A stretch of DNA of 64,000 bases from Auanema rhodensis (Eukaryota; Nematoda; Chromadorea; Rhabditida; Rhabditidae): NCBI GenBank assembly GCA_964057225.1, contig OZ059900.1, positions 20,165,638 through 20,229,637 on the forward strand. The letters run 5' to 3'. The position numbers and the translations under genes were made by a program. Positions 14,015 to 26,900 of the stretch are shown here, piece by piece. The stretch's first letter is position 1; each line of letters opens with the position of its first letter. The notes beneath the pieces were generated by a model. The model saw nothing but the letters and a program-made list of their open reading frames with translations. It was not told where the DNA came from and made no database searches.

Positions 14015-14899
14015 TGCAATGTCAATGAAACCTAGCTCAAAATTGTTCGTACAACGTCTAGTTCCACTTTCACGACAAAAAAACAGGGGTTAGAAAATTA
14101 AGGAAATTAGCATATTCTGAGGGCACGCCCCTTATGGCTAATATTGATTAAATCGATTTTTGTTCATATGAGTCGTCAAATGCAACGAATTTCAGCGTGT
14201 TACATACTAAAATGAAGCATTTTACATGCTGAACACTAGAAAAATACAAAAACACAGTATTTCCCATGAGAAATATTTTATTATGCTGGAAAACCAGTTT
14301 TTGGAAATTTCGCTGTAAACAAGGTTTTGACTTACGATTTCATGTGTTCAAACTCATGCAATGTCAATGAAACCTAGCTTAAAATTGTTCGTACAACGTC
14401 TAGTTCCACTTTCACGACAAAAAAACAGGGGTTAGAAAATTAAGCAAATTAGCATATTCTGAGGGCACGCCCCTTATGGCTAATATTGATTAAATCGATT
14501 TTTGTTCATATGAGTCGTCAAATGCAACGAATTTCAGCGTGTTACATACTAAAATGAAGCATTTTACATGCTGAACACTAGAAAAATACAAAAACACAGT
14601 ATTTCCCATGAGAAATATTTTATTATGCTGGAAAACCAGTTTTTGGAAATTTCGCTGTAAACAAGGTTTTGACTTACGATTTCATGTGTTCAAACTCATG
14701 CAATGTCAATGAAACCTAGCTCAAAATTGTTCGTACAACGTCTAGTTCCACTTTCACGACAAAAAAACAGGGGTTAGAAAATTAAGGAAATTAGCATATT
14801 CTGAGGGCACGCCCCTTATGGCTAATATTGATTAAATCGATTTTTGTTCATATGAGTCGTCAAATGCAACGAATTTCAGCGTGTTACATACTAAAATGA

Positions 14900-14914
14900 A
14901 GCATTTTACATGCT
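14900..14914. other. Dyad AGCAT-5-ATGCT in each unit (reference copy)
   Basis: A perfect 5-bp inverted repeat with a 5-base spacer lies at unit positions 202-216. Several subfamily variants alter it: left arm AACAT, ACCAT or AGGAT; right arm AAGCT or ATGTT; spacer TTCAC or TCTAC. It is short, so any structure-forming role is speculative. Confidence 0.6.
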
Positions 14915-14941
14915 GAACACTAGAAAAATACAAAAACACAG

Positions 14942-14959
14942 TATTTCCCATGAGAAATA
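14942..14959. other. Dyad TATTTC-6-GAAATA in each unit (reference copy)
   Basis: A perfect 6-bp inverted repeat with a 6-base spacer (CCATGA) lies at unit positions 244-261, within the conserved segment. Unlike the 202-216 dyad it is almost never altered among the units. Nearby are CTGG-AAAA-CCAG (272-283) and the palindrome GAAATTTC (290-297). Confidence 0.6.
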
Positions 14960-14969
14960 TTTTATTATG

Positions 14970-14981
14970 CTGGAAAACCAG
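14970..14981. other. Short hairpin-capable dyad CTGG-AAAA-CCAG (reference copy)
   Basis: A four-base stem with a four-base loop lies at unit positions 272-283. The only recurrent change is loss of one G in units at 50250, 53956 and 57373, which breaks the left arm. The stem is too short to be stable alone as a cruciform. Confidence 0.5.
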
Positions 14982-17900
14982 TTTTTGGAAATTTCGCTGT
15001 AAACAAGGTTTTGACTTACGATTTCATGTGTTCAAACTCATGCAATGTCAATGAAACCTAGCTCAAAATTGTTCGTACAACGTCTAGTTCCACTTTCACG
15101 ACAAAAAAACAGGGGTTAGAAAATTAAGGAAATTAGCATATTCTGAGGGCACGCCCCTTATGGCTAATATTGATTAAATCGATTTTTGTTCATATGAGTC
15201 GTCAAATGCAACGAATTTCAGCGTGTTACATACTAAAATGAAGCATTTTACATGCTGAACACTAGAAAAATACAAAAACACAGTATTTCCCATGAGAAAT
15301 ATTTTATTATGCTGGAAAACCAGTTTTTGGAAATTTCGCTGTAAACAAGGTTTTGACTTACGATTTCATGTGTTCAAACTCATGCAATGTCAATGAAACC
15401 TAGCTCAAAATTGTTCGTACAACGTCTAGTTCCACTTTCACGACAAAAAAACAGGGGTTAGAAAATTAAGGAAATTAGCATATTCTGAGGGCACGCCCCT
15501 TATGGCTAATATTGATTAAATCGATTTTTGTTCATATGAGTCGTCAAATGCAACGAATTTCAGCGTGTTACATACTAAAATGAAGCATTTTACATGCTGA
15601 ACACTAGAAAAATACAAAAACACAGTATTTCCCATGAGAAATATTTTATTATGCTGGAAAACCAGTTTTTGGAAATTTCGCTGTAAACAAGGTTTTGACT
15701 TACGATTTCATGTGTTCAAACTCATGCAATGTCAATGAAACCTAGCTCAAAATTGTTCGTACAACGTCTAGTTCCACTTTCACGACAAAAAAACAGGGGT
15801 TAGAAAATTAAGGAAAATAGCATATTCTGAGGGCACGCCCCTTATGGCTAATATTGATTAAATCGATTTTTGTTCATATGAGTCGTCAAATGCAACGAAT
15901 TTCAGCGTGTTACATACTAAAATGAAGCATTTTACATGCTGAACACTAGAAAAATACAAAAACACAGTATTTCCCATGAGAAATATTTTATTATGCTGGA
16001 AAACCAGTTTTTGGAAATTTCGCTGTAAACAAGGTTTTGACTTACGATTTCATGTGTTCAAACTCATGCAATGTCAATGAAACCTAGCTCAAAATTGTTC
16101 GTACAACGTCTAGTTCCACTTTCACGACAAAAAAACAGGGGTTAGAAAATTAGGGAAATTAGCATATTCTGAGGGCACGCCCCTTATGGCTAATATTGAT
16201 TAAATCGATTTTTGTTCATATGAGTCGTCAAATGCAACGAATTTCAGCGTGTTACATACTAAAATGAAGCATTTTACATGCTGAACACTAGAAAAATACA
16301 AAAACACAGTATTTCCCATGAGAAATATTTTATTATGCTGGAAAACCAGTTTTTGGAAATTTCGCTGTAAACAAGGTTTTGACTTACGATTTCATGTGTT
16401 CAAACTCATGCAATGTCAATGAAACCTAGCTCAAAATTGTTCGTACAACGTCTAGTTCCACTTTCACGACAAAAAAACAGGGGTTAGAAAATTACGGAAA
16501 TTAGCATATTCTGAGGGCACGCCCCTTATGGCTAATATTGATTAAATCAATTTTTGTTCATATGAGTCGTCAAATGCAACGAATTTCAGCGTGTTACATA
16601 CTAAAATGAAGCATTTTACATGCTGAACACTAGAAAAATACAAAAACACAGTATTTCCCATGAGAAATATTTTATTATGCTGGAAAACCAGTTTTTGGAA
16701 ATTTCGCTGTAAACAAGGTTTTGACTTACGATTTCATGTGTTCAAACTCATGCAATGTCAATGAAACCTAGCTCAAAATTGTTCGTACAACGTCTAGTTC
16801 CACTTTCACGACAAAAAAACAGGGGTTAGAAAATTAAGGAAATTAGCATATTCTGAGGGCACGCCCCTTATGGCTAATATTGATTAAATCGATTTTTGTT
16901 CATATGAGTCGTCAAATGCAACGAATTTCAGCGTGTTACATACTAAAATGAAGCATTTTACATGCTGAACACTAGAAAAATACAAAAACACAGTATTTCC
17001 CATGAGAAATATTTTATTATGCTGGAAAACCAGTTTTTGGAAATTTCGCTGTAAACAAGGTTTTGACTTACGATTTCATGTGTTCAAACTCATGCAATGT
17101 CAATGAAACTTAGCTCAAAATTGTTCGTACAACGTCTAGTTCCACTTTCACGACAAAAAAACAGGGGTTAGAAAATTAAGGAAATTAGCATACTCTGAGG
17201 GCACGCCCCTTATGGCTAATATTGATTAAATCGATTTTTGTTCATATGAGTCGTCAAATGCAACGAATTTCAGCGTGTTACATACTAAAATGAAGCATTT
17301 CACATGCTGAACACTGGAAAAATACAAAAACACAGTATTTCCCATGAGAAATATTTTATTATGCTGGAAAACCAGTTTTTGGAAATTTCGCTGTAAACAA
17401 GGTTTTGACTTACGATTTCATGTGTTCAAACTCATGCAATGTCAATGAAACCTAGCTCAAAATTGTTCGTACAACGTCTAGTTCCACTTTCACGACAAAA
17501 AAACAGGGGTTAGAAAATTAAGGAAAATAGCATATTCTGAGGGCACGCCCCTTATGGCTAATATTGATTAAATCGATTTTTGTTCATATGAGTCGTCAAA
17601 TGCAACGAATTTCAGCGTGTTACATACTAAAATGAAGCATTTTACATGCTGAACACTAGAAAAATACAAAAACACAGTATTTCCCATGAGAAATATTTTA
17701 TTATGCTGGAAAACCAGTTTTTGGAAATTTCGCTGTAAACAAGGTTTTGACTTACGATTTCATGTGTTCAAACTCATGCAATGTCAATGAAACCTAGCTC
17801 AAAATTGTTCGTACAACGTCTAGTTCCACTTTCACGACAAAAAAACAGGGGTTAGAAAATTAGGGAAATTAGCATATTCTGAGGGCACGCCCCTTATGGC

Positions 17901-18460
17901 TAATATTGATTAAATCGATTTTTGTTCATATGAGTCGTAAAATGCAACGAATTTCAGCGTGTTACATACTAAAATGAAGCATTTTACATGCTGAACACTA
18001 GAAAAATACAAAAACACAGTATTTCCCATGAGAAATATTTTATTATGCTGGAAAACCAGTTTTTGGAAATTTCGCTGTAAACAAGGTTTTGACTTACGAT
18101 TTCATGTGTTCAAACTCATGCAATGTCAATGAAACCTAGCTCAAAATTGTTCGTACAACGTCTAGTTCCACTTTCACGACAAAAAAACAGGGGTTAGAAA
18201 ATTAAGGAAATTAGCATATTCTGAGGGCACGCCCCTTATGGCTAATATTGATTAAATCGATTTTTGTTCATATGAGTCGTAAAATGCAACGAATTTCAGC
18301 GTGTTACATACTAAAATGAAGCATTTTACATGCTGAACACTAGAAAAATACAAAAACACAGTATTTCCCATGAGAAATATTTTATTATGCTGGAAAACCA
18401 GTTTTTGGAAATTTCGCTGTAAACAAGGTTTTGACTTACGATTTCATGTGTTCAAACTCA

Positions 18461-20852
18461 TGCAATGTCAATGAAACCTAGCTCAAAATTGTTCGTACAA
18501 CGTCTAGTTCCACTTTCACGACAAAAAAACAGGGGTTAGAAAATTAGGGAAATTAGCATATTCTGAGGGCACGCCCCTTATGGCTAATATTGATTAAATC
18601 CATTTTTGTTCATATGAGTCGTCAAATGCAACGAATTTCAGCGTGTTACATACTAAAATGAAGCATTTTACAAGCTGAACACTAGAAAAATACAAAACAC
18701 AGTATTTCCCATGAGAAATATTTTATTATGCTGGAAAACCAGTTTTTGGAAATTTCGCTGTAAACAAGGTTTTGACTTACGATTTCATGTGTTCAAACTC
18801 ATGCAATGTCAATGAAACCTAGCTCAAAATTGTTCGTACAACGTCTAGTTCCACTTTCACGACAAAAAAACAGGGGTTAGAAAATTAAGGAAATTAGCAT
18901 ATTCTGAGGGCACGCCCCTTATGGCTAATATTGATTAAATCGATTTTTGTTCATATGAGTCGTAAAATGCAACGAATTTCAGCGTGTTACATACTAAAAT
19001 GAAGCATTTTACATGCTGAACACTAGAAAAACACAAAAACACAGTATTTCCCATGAGAAATATTTTATTATGCTGGAAAACCAGTTTTTGGAAATTTCGC
19101 TGTAAACAAGGTTTTGACTTACGATTTCATGTGTTCAAACTCATGCAATGTCAATGAAACCTAGCTCAAAATTGTTCGTACAACGTCTAGTTCCACTTTC
19201 ACGACAAAAAAACAGGGGTTAGAAAATTAAGGAAAATAGCATATTCTGAGGGCACGCCCCTTATGGCTAATATTGATTAAATCGATTTTTGTTCATATGA
19301 GTCGTCAAATGCAACGAATTTCAGCGTGTTACATACTAAAATGAAGCATTTTACATGCTGAACACTAGAAAAATACAAAAACACAGTATTTCCCATGAGA
19401 AATATTTTATTATGCTGGAAAACCAGTTTTTGGAAATTTCGCTGTAAACAAGGTTTTGACTTACGATTTCATGTGTTCAAACTCATGCAATGTCAATGAA
19501 ACCTAGCTCAAAAATGTTCGTACAACGTCTAGTTCCACTTTCACGACAAAAAAACAGGGGTTAGAAAATTAAGGAAATTAGCATATTCTGAGGGCACGCC
19601 CCTTATGGCTAATATTGATTAAATCGATTTTTGTTCATATGAGTCGTAAAATGCAACGAATTTCAGCGTGTTACATACTAAAATGAAGCATTTTACATGC
19701 TGAACACTAGAAAAATACAAAAACACAGTATTTCCCATGAGAAATATTTTATTATGCTGGAAAACCAGTTTTTGGAAATTTCGCTGTAAACAAGGTTTTG
19801 ACTTACGATTTCATGTGTTCAAACTCATGCAATGTCAATGAAACCTAGCTCAAAATTGTTCGTACAACGTCTAGTTCCACTTTCACGACAAAAAAACAGG
19901 GGTTAGAAAATTAGGGAAATTAGCATATTCTGAGGGCACGCCCCTTATGGCTAATATTGATTAAATCCATTTTTGTTCATATGAGTCGTCAAATGCAACG
20001 AATTTCAGCGTGTTACATACTAAAATGAAGCATTTTACAAGCTGAACACTAGAAAAATACAAAACACAGTATTTCCCATGAGAAATATTTTATTATGCTG
20101 GAAAACCAGTTTTTGGAAATTTCGCTGTAAACAAGGTTTTGACTTACGATTTCATGTGTTCAAACTCATGCAATGTCAATGAAACCTAGCTCAAAATTGT
20201 TCGTACAACGTCTAGTTCCACTTTCACGACAAAAAAACAGGGGTTAGAAAATTAAGGAAATTAGCATATTCTGAGGGCACGCCCCTTATGGCTAATATTG
20301 ATTAAATCGATTTTTGTTCATATGAGTCGTAAAATGCAACGAATTTCAGCGTGTTACATACTAAAATGAAGCATTTTACATGCTGAACACTAGAAAAACA
20401 CAAAAACACAGTATTTCCCATGAGAAATATTTTATTATGCTGGAAAACCAGTTTTTGGAAATTTCGCTGTAAACAAGGTTTTGACTTACGATTTCATGTG
20501 TTCAAACTCATGCAATGTCAATGAAACCTAGCTCAAAATTGTTCGTACAACGTCTAGTTCCACTTTCACGACAAAAAAACAGGGGTTAGAAAATTAAGGA
20601 AAATAGCATATTCTGAGGGCACGCCCCTTATGGCTAATATTGATTAAATCGATTTTTGTTCATATGAGTCGTCAAATGCAACGAATTTCAGCGTGTTACA
20701 TACTAAAATGAAGCATTTTACATGCTGAACACTAGAAAAATACAAAAACACAGTATTTCCCATGAGAAATATTTTATTATGCTGGAAAACCAGTTTTTGG
20801 AAATTTCGCTGTAAACAAGGTTTTGACTTACGATTTCATGTGTTCAAACTCA
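18461..20852. repeat. Duplicated three-unit block at the left of zone 4
   Basis: Blocks 18461-19485 and 19828-20852 (1025 bp each) share the order: 341-bp subfamily unit, GTAAAATG/AAAACAC unit, GGAAAATAG unit. A single unit (19486; AAAAATGTTCG, GTAAAATG) separates them. The repeat period is 1367 bp. Confidence 0.82.
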
Positions 20853-23800
20853 TGCAATGTCAATGAAACCTAGCTCAAAATTGTTCGTACAACGTCTAGT
20901 TCCACTTTCACGACAAAAAAACAGGGGTTAGAAAATTAGGGAAATTAGCATATTCTGAGGGCACGCCCCTTATGGCTAATATTGATTAAATCCATTTTTG
21001 TTCATATGAGTCGTCAAATGCAACGAATTTCAGCGTGTTACATACTAAAATGAAGCATTTTACAAGCTGAACACTAGAAAAATACAAAACACAGTATTTC
21101 CCATGAGAAATATTTTATTATGCTGGAAAACCAGTTTTTGGAAATTTCGCTGTAAACAAGGTTTTGACTTACGATTTCATGTGTTCAAACTCATGCAATG
21201 TCAATGAAACCTAGCTCAAAATTGTTCGTACAACGTCTAGTTCCACTTTCACGACAAAAAAACAGGGGTTAGAAAATTAAGGAAATTAGCATATTCTGAG
21301 GGCACGCCCCTTATGGCTAATATTGATTAAATCGATTTTTGTTCATATGAGTCGTCAAAGGGGACGAATTTCAGCGTGTTACATACTAAAAAGAAGCATT
21401 TTACATGCTGAGCACTAGAAAAATACAAAAACACAGTATTTCCCATGAGAAATATTTTATTATGCTGGAAAACCAGTTTTTGGAAATTTCGCTGTAAACA
21501 AGGTTTTGACTTACGATTTCATGTGTTCAAACTCATGCAATGTCAATGAAGCTTAGCTCAAAATTGTTCGTACAACGTCTAGTTCCACTTTCACGACAAA
21601 AAAACAGGGGTTAGAAAATTAAGGAAATTAGCATATTCTGAGGGCACGCCCCTTATGGCTAATATTGATTAAATCGATTTTTGTTCATATGAGTCGTCAA
21701 ATGCAACAAATTTCAGCGTGTTACATACTAAAATGAAGCATTTTACATGCTGAACACTAGAAAAATACAAAAACACAGTATTTCCCATGAGAAATATTTT
21801 ATTATGCTGGAAAACCAGTTTTTGGAAATTTCGCTGTAAACAAGGTTTTGACTTACGATTTCATGTGTTCAAACTCATGCAATGTCAATGAAACTTAGCT
21901 CAAAATTGTTCGTACAACGTCTAGTTCCACTTTCACGACAAAAAAACAGGGGTTAGAAAATTAAGGAAATTAGCATACTCTGAGGGCACGCCCCTTATGG
22001 CTAATATTGATTAAATCGATTTTTGTTCATATGAGTCGTCAAATGCAACGAATTTCAGCGTGTTACATACTAAAATGAAGCATTTTACATGCTGAACACT
22101 AGAAAAATACAAAAACACAGTATTTCCCATGAGAAATATTTTATTATGCTGGAAAACCAGTTTTTGGAAATTTCGCTGTAAACAAGGTTTTGACTTACGA
22201 TTTCATGTGTTCAAACTCATGCAATGTCAATGAAACCTAGCTCAAAATTGTTCGTACAACGTCTAGTTCCACTTTCACGACAAAAAAACAGGGGTTAGAA
22301 AATTAGGGAAATTAGCATATTCTGAGGGCACGCCCCTTATGGCTAATATTGATTAAATCCATTTTTGTTCATATGAGTCGTCAAATGCAACGAATTTCAG
22401 CGTGTTACATACTAAAATGAAGCATTTTACAAGCTGAACACTAGAAAAATACAAAACACAGTATTTCCCATGAGAAATATTTTATTATGCTGGAAAACCA
22501 GTTTTTGGAAATTTCGCTGTAAACAAGGTTTTGACTTACGATTTCATGTGTTCAAACTCATGCAATGTCAATGAAACCTAGCTCAAAATTGTTCGTACAA
22601 CGTCTAGTTCCACTTTCACGACAAAAAAACAGGGGTTAGAAAATTAAGGAAATTAGCATATTCTGAGGGCACGCCCCTTATGGCTAATATTGATTAAATC
22701 GATTTTTGTTCATATGAGTCGTCAAAGGCGACGAATTTCAGCGTGTTACATACTAAAAAGAAGCATTTTACATGCTGAACACTAGAAAAATACAAAAACA
22801 CAGTATTTCCCATGAGAAATATTTTATTATGCTGGAAAACCAGTTTTTGGAAATTTCGCTGTAAACAAGGTTTTGACTTACGATTTCATGTGTTCAAACT
22901 CATGCAATGTCAATGAAACCTAGCTCAAAATTGTTCGTACAACGTCTAGTTCCACTTTCACGACAAAAAAACAGGGGTTAGAAAATTAGGGAAATTAGCA
23001 TATTCTGAGGGCACGCCCCTTATGGCTAATATTGATTAAATCCATTTTTGTTCATATGAGTCGTCAAATGCAACGAATTTCAGCGTGTTACATACTAAAA
23101 TGAAGCATTTTACAAGCTGAACACTAGAAAAATACAAAACACAGTATTTCCCATGAGAAATATTTTATTATGCTGGAAAACCAGTTTTTGGAAATTTCGC
23201 TGTAAACAAGGTTTTGACTTACGATTTCATGTGTTCAAACTCATGCAATGTCAATGAAACCTAGCTCAAAATTGTTCGTACAACGTCTAGTTCCACTTTC
23301 ACGACAAAAAAACAGGGGTTAGAAAATTAAGGAAATTAGCATATTCTGAGGGCACGCCCCTTATGGCTAATATTGATTAAATCGATTTTTGTTCATATGA
23401 GTCGTCAAATGCAACGAATTTCAGCGTGTTACATACTAAAATGAAGCATTTTACATGCTGAACACTAGAAAAATACAAAAACACAGTATTTCCCATGAGA
23501 AATATTTTATTATGCTGGAAAACCAGTTTTTGGAAATTTCGCTGTAAACAAGGTTTTGACTTACGATTTCATGTGTTCAAACTCATGCAATGTCAATGAA
23601 ACCTAGCTCAAAATTGTTCGTACAACGTCTAGTTCCACTTTCACGACAAAAAAACAGGGGTTAGAAAATTAGGGAAATTAGCATATTCTGAGGGCACGCC
23701 CCTTATGGCTAATATTGATTAAATCCATTTTTGTTCATATGAGTCGTCAAATGCAACGAATTTCAGCGTGTTACATACTAAAATGAAGCATTTTACAAGC

Positions 23801-23926
23801 TGAACACTAGAAAAATACAAAACACAGTATTTCCCATGAGAAATATTTTATTATGCTGGAAAACCAGTTTTTGGAAATTTCGCTGTAAACAAGGTTTTGA
23901 CTTACGATTTCATGTGTTCAAACTCA
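20169..23926. repeat. Eleven-unit block, copy 1 (3758 bp)
   Basis: The order of marked units is: GTAAAATG (20169), GGAAAATAG (20511), 341-bp type (20853), AAAGGGGACG with CTGAGCAC (21194), GAAGCTTAGC with AACAAATT (21536), ACTTAGC with CATACTC (21878), 341-bp type (22220), AAAGGCGACG (22561), 341-bp type (22903), consensus (23244), 341-bp type (23586). The first ten are repeated in the same order from 23927. Confidence 0.85.
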
Positions 23927-26900
23927 TGCAATGTCAATGAAACCTAGCTCAAAATTGTTCGTACAACGTCTAGTTCCACTTTCACGACAAAAAAACAGGG
24001 GTTAGAAAATTAAGGAAAATAGCATATTCTGAGGGCACGCCCCTTATGGCTAATATTGATTAAATCGATTTTTGTTCATATGAGTCGTAAAATGCAACGA
24101 ATTTCAGCGTGTTACATACTAAAATGAAGCATTTTACATGCTGAACACTAGAAAAACACAAAAACACAGTATTTCCCATGAGAAATATTTTATTATGCTG
24201 GAAAACCAGTTTTTGGAAATTTCGCTGTAAACAAGGTTTTGACTTACGATTTCATGTGTTCAAACTCATGCAATGTCAATGAAACCTAGCTCAAAATTGT
24301 TCGTACAACGTCTAGTTCCACTTTCACGACAAAAAAACAGGGGTTAGAAAATTAAGGAAAATAGCATATTCTGAGGGCACGCCCCTTATGGCTAATATTG
24401 ATTAAATCGATTTTTGTTCATATGAGTCGTCAAATGCAACGAATTTCAGCGTGTTACATACTAAAATGAAGCATTTTACATGCTGAACACTAGAAAAATA
24501 CAAAAACACAGTATTTCCCATGAGAAATATTTTATTATGCTGGAAAACCAGTTTTTGGAAATTTCGCTGTAAACAAGGTTTTGACTTACGATTTCATGTG
24601 TTCAAACTCATGCAATGTCAATGAAACCTAGCTCAAAATTGTTCGTACAACGTCTAGTTCCACTTTCACGACAAAAAAACAGGGGTTAGAAAATTAGGGA
24701 AATTAGCATATTCTGAGGGCACGCCCCTTATGGCTAATATTGATTAAATCCATTTTTGTTCATATGAGTCGTCAAATGCAACGAATTTCAGCGTGTTACA
24801 TACTAAAATGAAGCATTTTACAAGCTGAACACTAGAAAAATACAAAACACAGTATTTCCCATGAGAAATATTTTATTATGCTGGAAAACCAGTTTTTGGA
24901 AATTTCGCTGTAAACAAGGTTTTGACTTACGATTTCATGTGTTCAAACTCATGCAATGTCAATGAAACCTAGCTCAAAATTGTTCGTACAACGTCTAGTT
25001 CCACTTTCACGACAAAAAAACAGGGGTTAGAAAATTAAGGAAATTAGCATATTCTGAGGGCACGCCCCTTATGGCTAATATTGATTAAATCGATTTTTGT
25101 TCATATGAGTCGTCAAAGGGGACGAATTTCAGCGTGTTACATACTAAAAAGAAGCATTTTACATGCTGAGCACTAGAAAAATACAAAAACACAGTATTTC
25201 CCATGAGAAATATTTTATTATGCTGGAAAACCAGTTTTTGGAAATTTCGCTGTAAACAAGGTTTTGACTTACGATTTCATGTGTTCAAACTCATGCAATG
25301 TCAATGAAGCTTAGCTCAAAATTGTTCGTACAACGTCTAGTTCCACTTTCACGACAAAAAAACAGGGGTTAGAAAATTAAGGAAATTAGCATATTCTGAG
25401 GGCACGCCCCTTATGGCTAATATTGATTAAATCGATTTTTGTTCATATGAGTCGTCAAATGCAACAAATTTCAGCGTGTTACATACTAAAATGAAGCATT
25501 TTACATGCTGAACACTAGAAAAATACAAAAACACAGTATTTCCCATGAGAAATATTTTATTATGCTGGAAAACCAGTTTTTGGAAATTTCGCTGTAAACA
25601 AGGTTTTGACTTACGATTTCATGTGTTCAAACTCATGCAATGTCAATGAAACTTAGCTCAAAATTGTTCGTACAACGTCTAGTTCCACTTTCACGACAAA
25701 AAAACAGGGGTTAGAAAATTAAGGAAATTAGCATACTCTGAGGGCACGCCCCTTATGGCTAATATTGATTAAATCGATTTTTGTTCATATGAGTCGTCAA
25801 ATGCAACGAATTTCAGCGTGTTACATACTAAAATGAAGCATTTTACATGCTGAACACTAGAAAAATACAAAAACACAGTATTTCCCATGAGAAATATTTT
25901 ATTATGCTGGAAAACCAGTTTTTGGAAATTTCGCTGTAAACAAGGTTTTGACTTACGATTTCATGTGTTCAAACTCATGCAATGTCAATGAAACCTAGCT
26001 CAAAATTGTTCGTACAACGTCTAGTTCCACTTTCACGACAAAAAAACAGGGGTTAGAAAATTAGGGAAATTAGCATATTCTGAGGGCACGCCCCTTATGG
26101 CTAATATTGATTAAATCCATTTTTGTTCATATGAGTCGTCAAATGCAACGAATTTCAGCGTGTTACATACTAAAATGAAGCATTTTACAAGCTGAACACT
26201 AGAAAAATACAAAACACAGTATTTCCCATGAGAAATATTTTATTATGCTGGAAAACCAGTTTTTGGAAATTTCGCTGTAAACAAGGTTTTGACTTACGAT
26301 TTCATGTGTTCAAACTCATGCAATGTCAATGAAACCTAGCTCAAAATTGTTCGTACAACGTCTAGTTCCACTTTCACGACAAAAAAACAGGGGTTAGAAA
26401 ATTAAGGAAATTAGCATATTCTGAGGGCACGCCCCTTATGGCTAATATTGATTAAATCGATTTTTGTTCATATGAGTCGTCAAAGGCGACGAATTTCAGC
26501 GTGTTACATACTAAAAAGAAGCATTTTACATGCTGAACACTAGAAAAATACAAAAACACAGTATTTCCCATGAGAAATATTTTATTATGCTGGAAAACCA
26601 GTTTTTGGAAATTTCGCTGTAAACAAGGTTTTGACTTACGATTTCATGTGTTCAAACTCATGCAATGTCAATGAAACCTAGCTCAAAATTGTTCGTACAA
26701 CGTCTAGTTCCACTTTCACGACAAAAAAACAGGGGTTAGAAAATTAGGGAAATTAGCATATTCTGAGGGCACGCCCCTTATGGCTAATATTGATTAAATC
26801 CATTTTTGTTCATATGAGTCGTCAAATGCAACGAATTTCAGCGTGTTACATACTAAAATGAAGCATTTTACAAGCTGAACACTAGAAAAATACAAAACAC

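Larger units (their letters stand above)
14699..15040. repeat. Reference consensus unit (342 bp)
   Basis: This unit matches the majority base at every position I checked and serves as the coordinate frame for the other entries. Landmarks by unit position: TGCAATGTCA at 1-10; A7 tract at 63-69; AGGGGTT at 71-77; CACGCCCC at 110-117; ATCGAT at 138-143; CATATG at 151-156; AGCAT/ATGCT dyad at 202-216; a nearly invariant block at 241-342. Ten CpG dinucleotides are present (positions about 34, 41, 59, 112, 140, 160, 172, 182, 297 and 321), about the number expected from composition. Confidence 0.9.
14939..15040. repeat. Conserved segment of the unit (positions 241-342), shown in the reference unit
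   Basis: Across the 187 units, this third of the unit rarely varies. The exceptions I found are few: GAAATATCGC (units at 3755, 4439, 5465), ATATTTAGTT (11963), the one-base loss in CTGGAAAACC (50250, 53956, 57373), TTTTGAAAAT (several units after 46147), small changes near 302-309, and single changes at 39291 and 42695. The left 240 bp carries most diagnostic variants. The pattern fits constraint (protein or nucleosome contact) or efficient conversion; the sequence does not decide between them. Confidence 0.6.
14699..15724. repeat. Three consecutive units without visible variants
   Basis: Units at 14699, 15041 and 15383 appear identical to each other and to the consensus. The unit at 14015 also looks consensus. 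Together with the low variant count of their neighbours, they mark the most homogeneous stretch of the window. Confidence 0.75.
13673..18460. repeat. Zone 3: fourteen units close to consensus
   Basis: Most units carry zero to four changes. Isolated variants are TAGCTTAAA and TTAAGCAAA (14357), GGAAAATAG (15725, 17435), TTAGGGA without the extra G (16067, 17777), TTACGG and ATCAATTT (16409), and a four-change unit at 17093 (ACTTAGC, CATACTC, TTTCACATG, ACTGGA). GTCGTAAAATG first appears at 17777 and 18119. Units at 15725-16408 and 17435-18118 share the order GGAAAATAG then TTAGGGA, 1710 bp apart. Confidence 0.85.

Noticed and set aside
14992-15008. CENP-B-box-like match at unit positions 294-310 (TTCG, A, C and G core bases; 7 of 9)
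   Set aside because: A 7-of-9 match on either strand of a 342-bp unit is expected about once by chance, and the box is a mammalian element. Another partial match lies near unit position 31.
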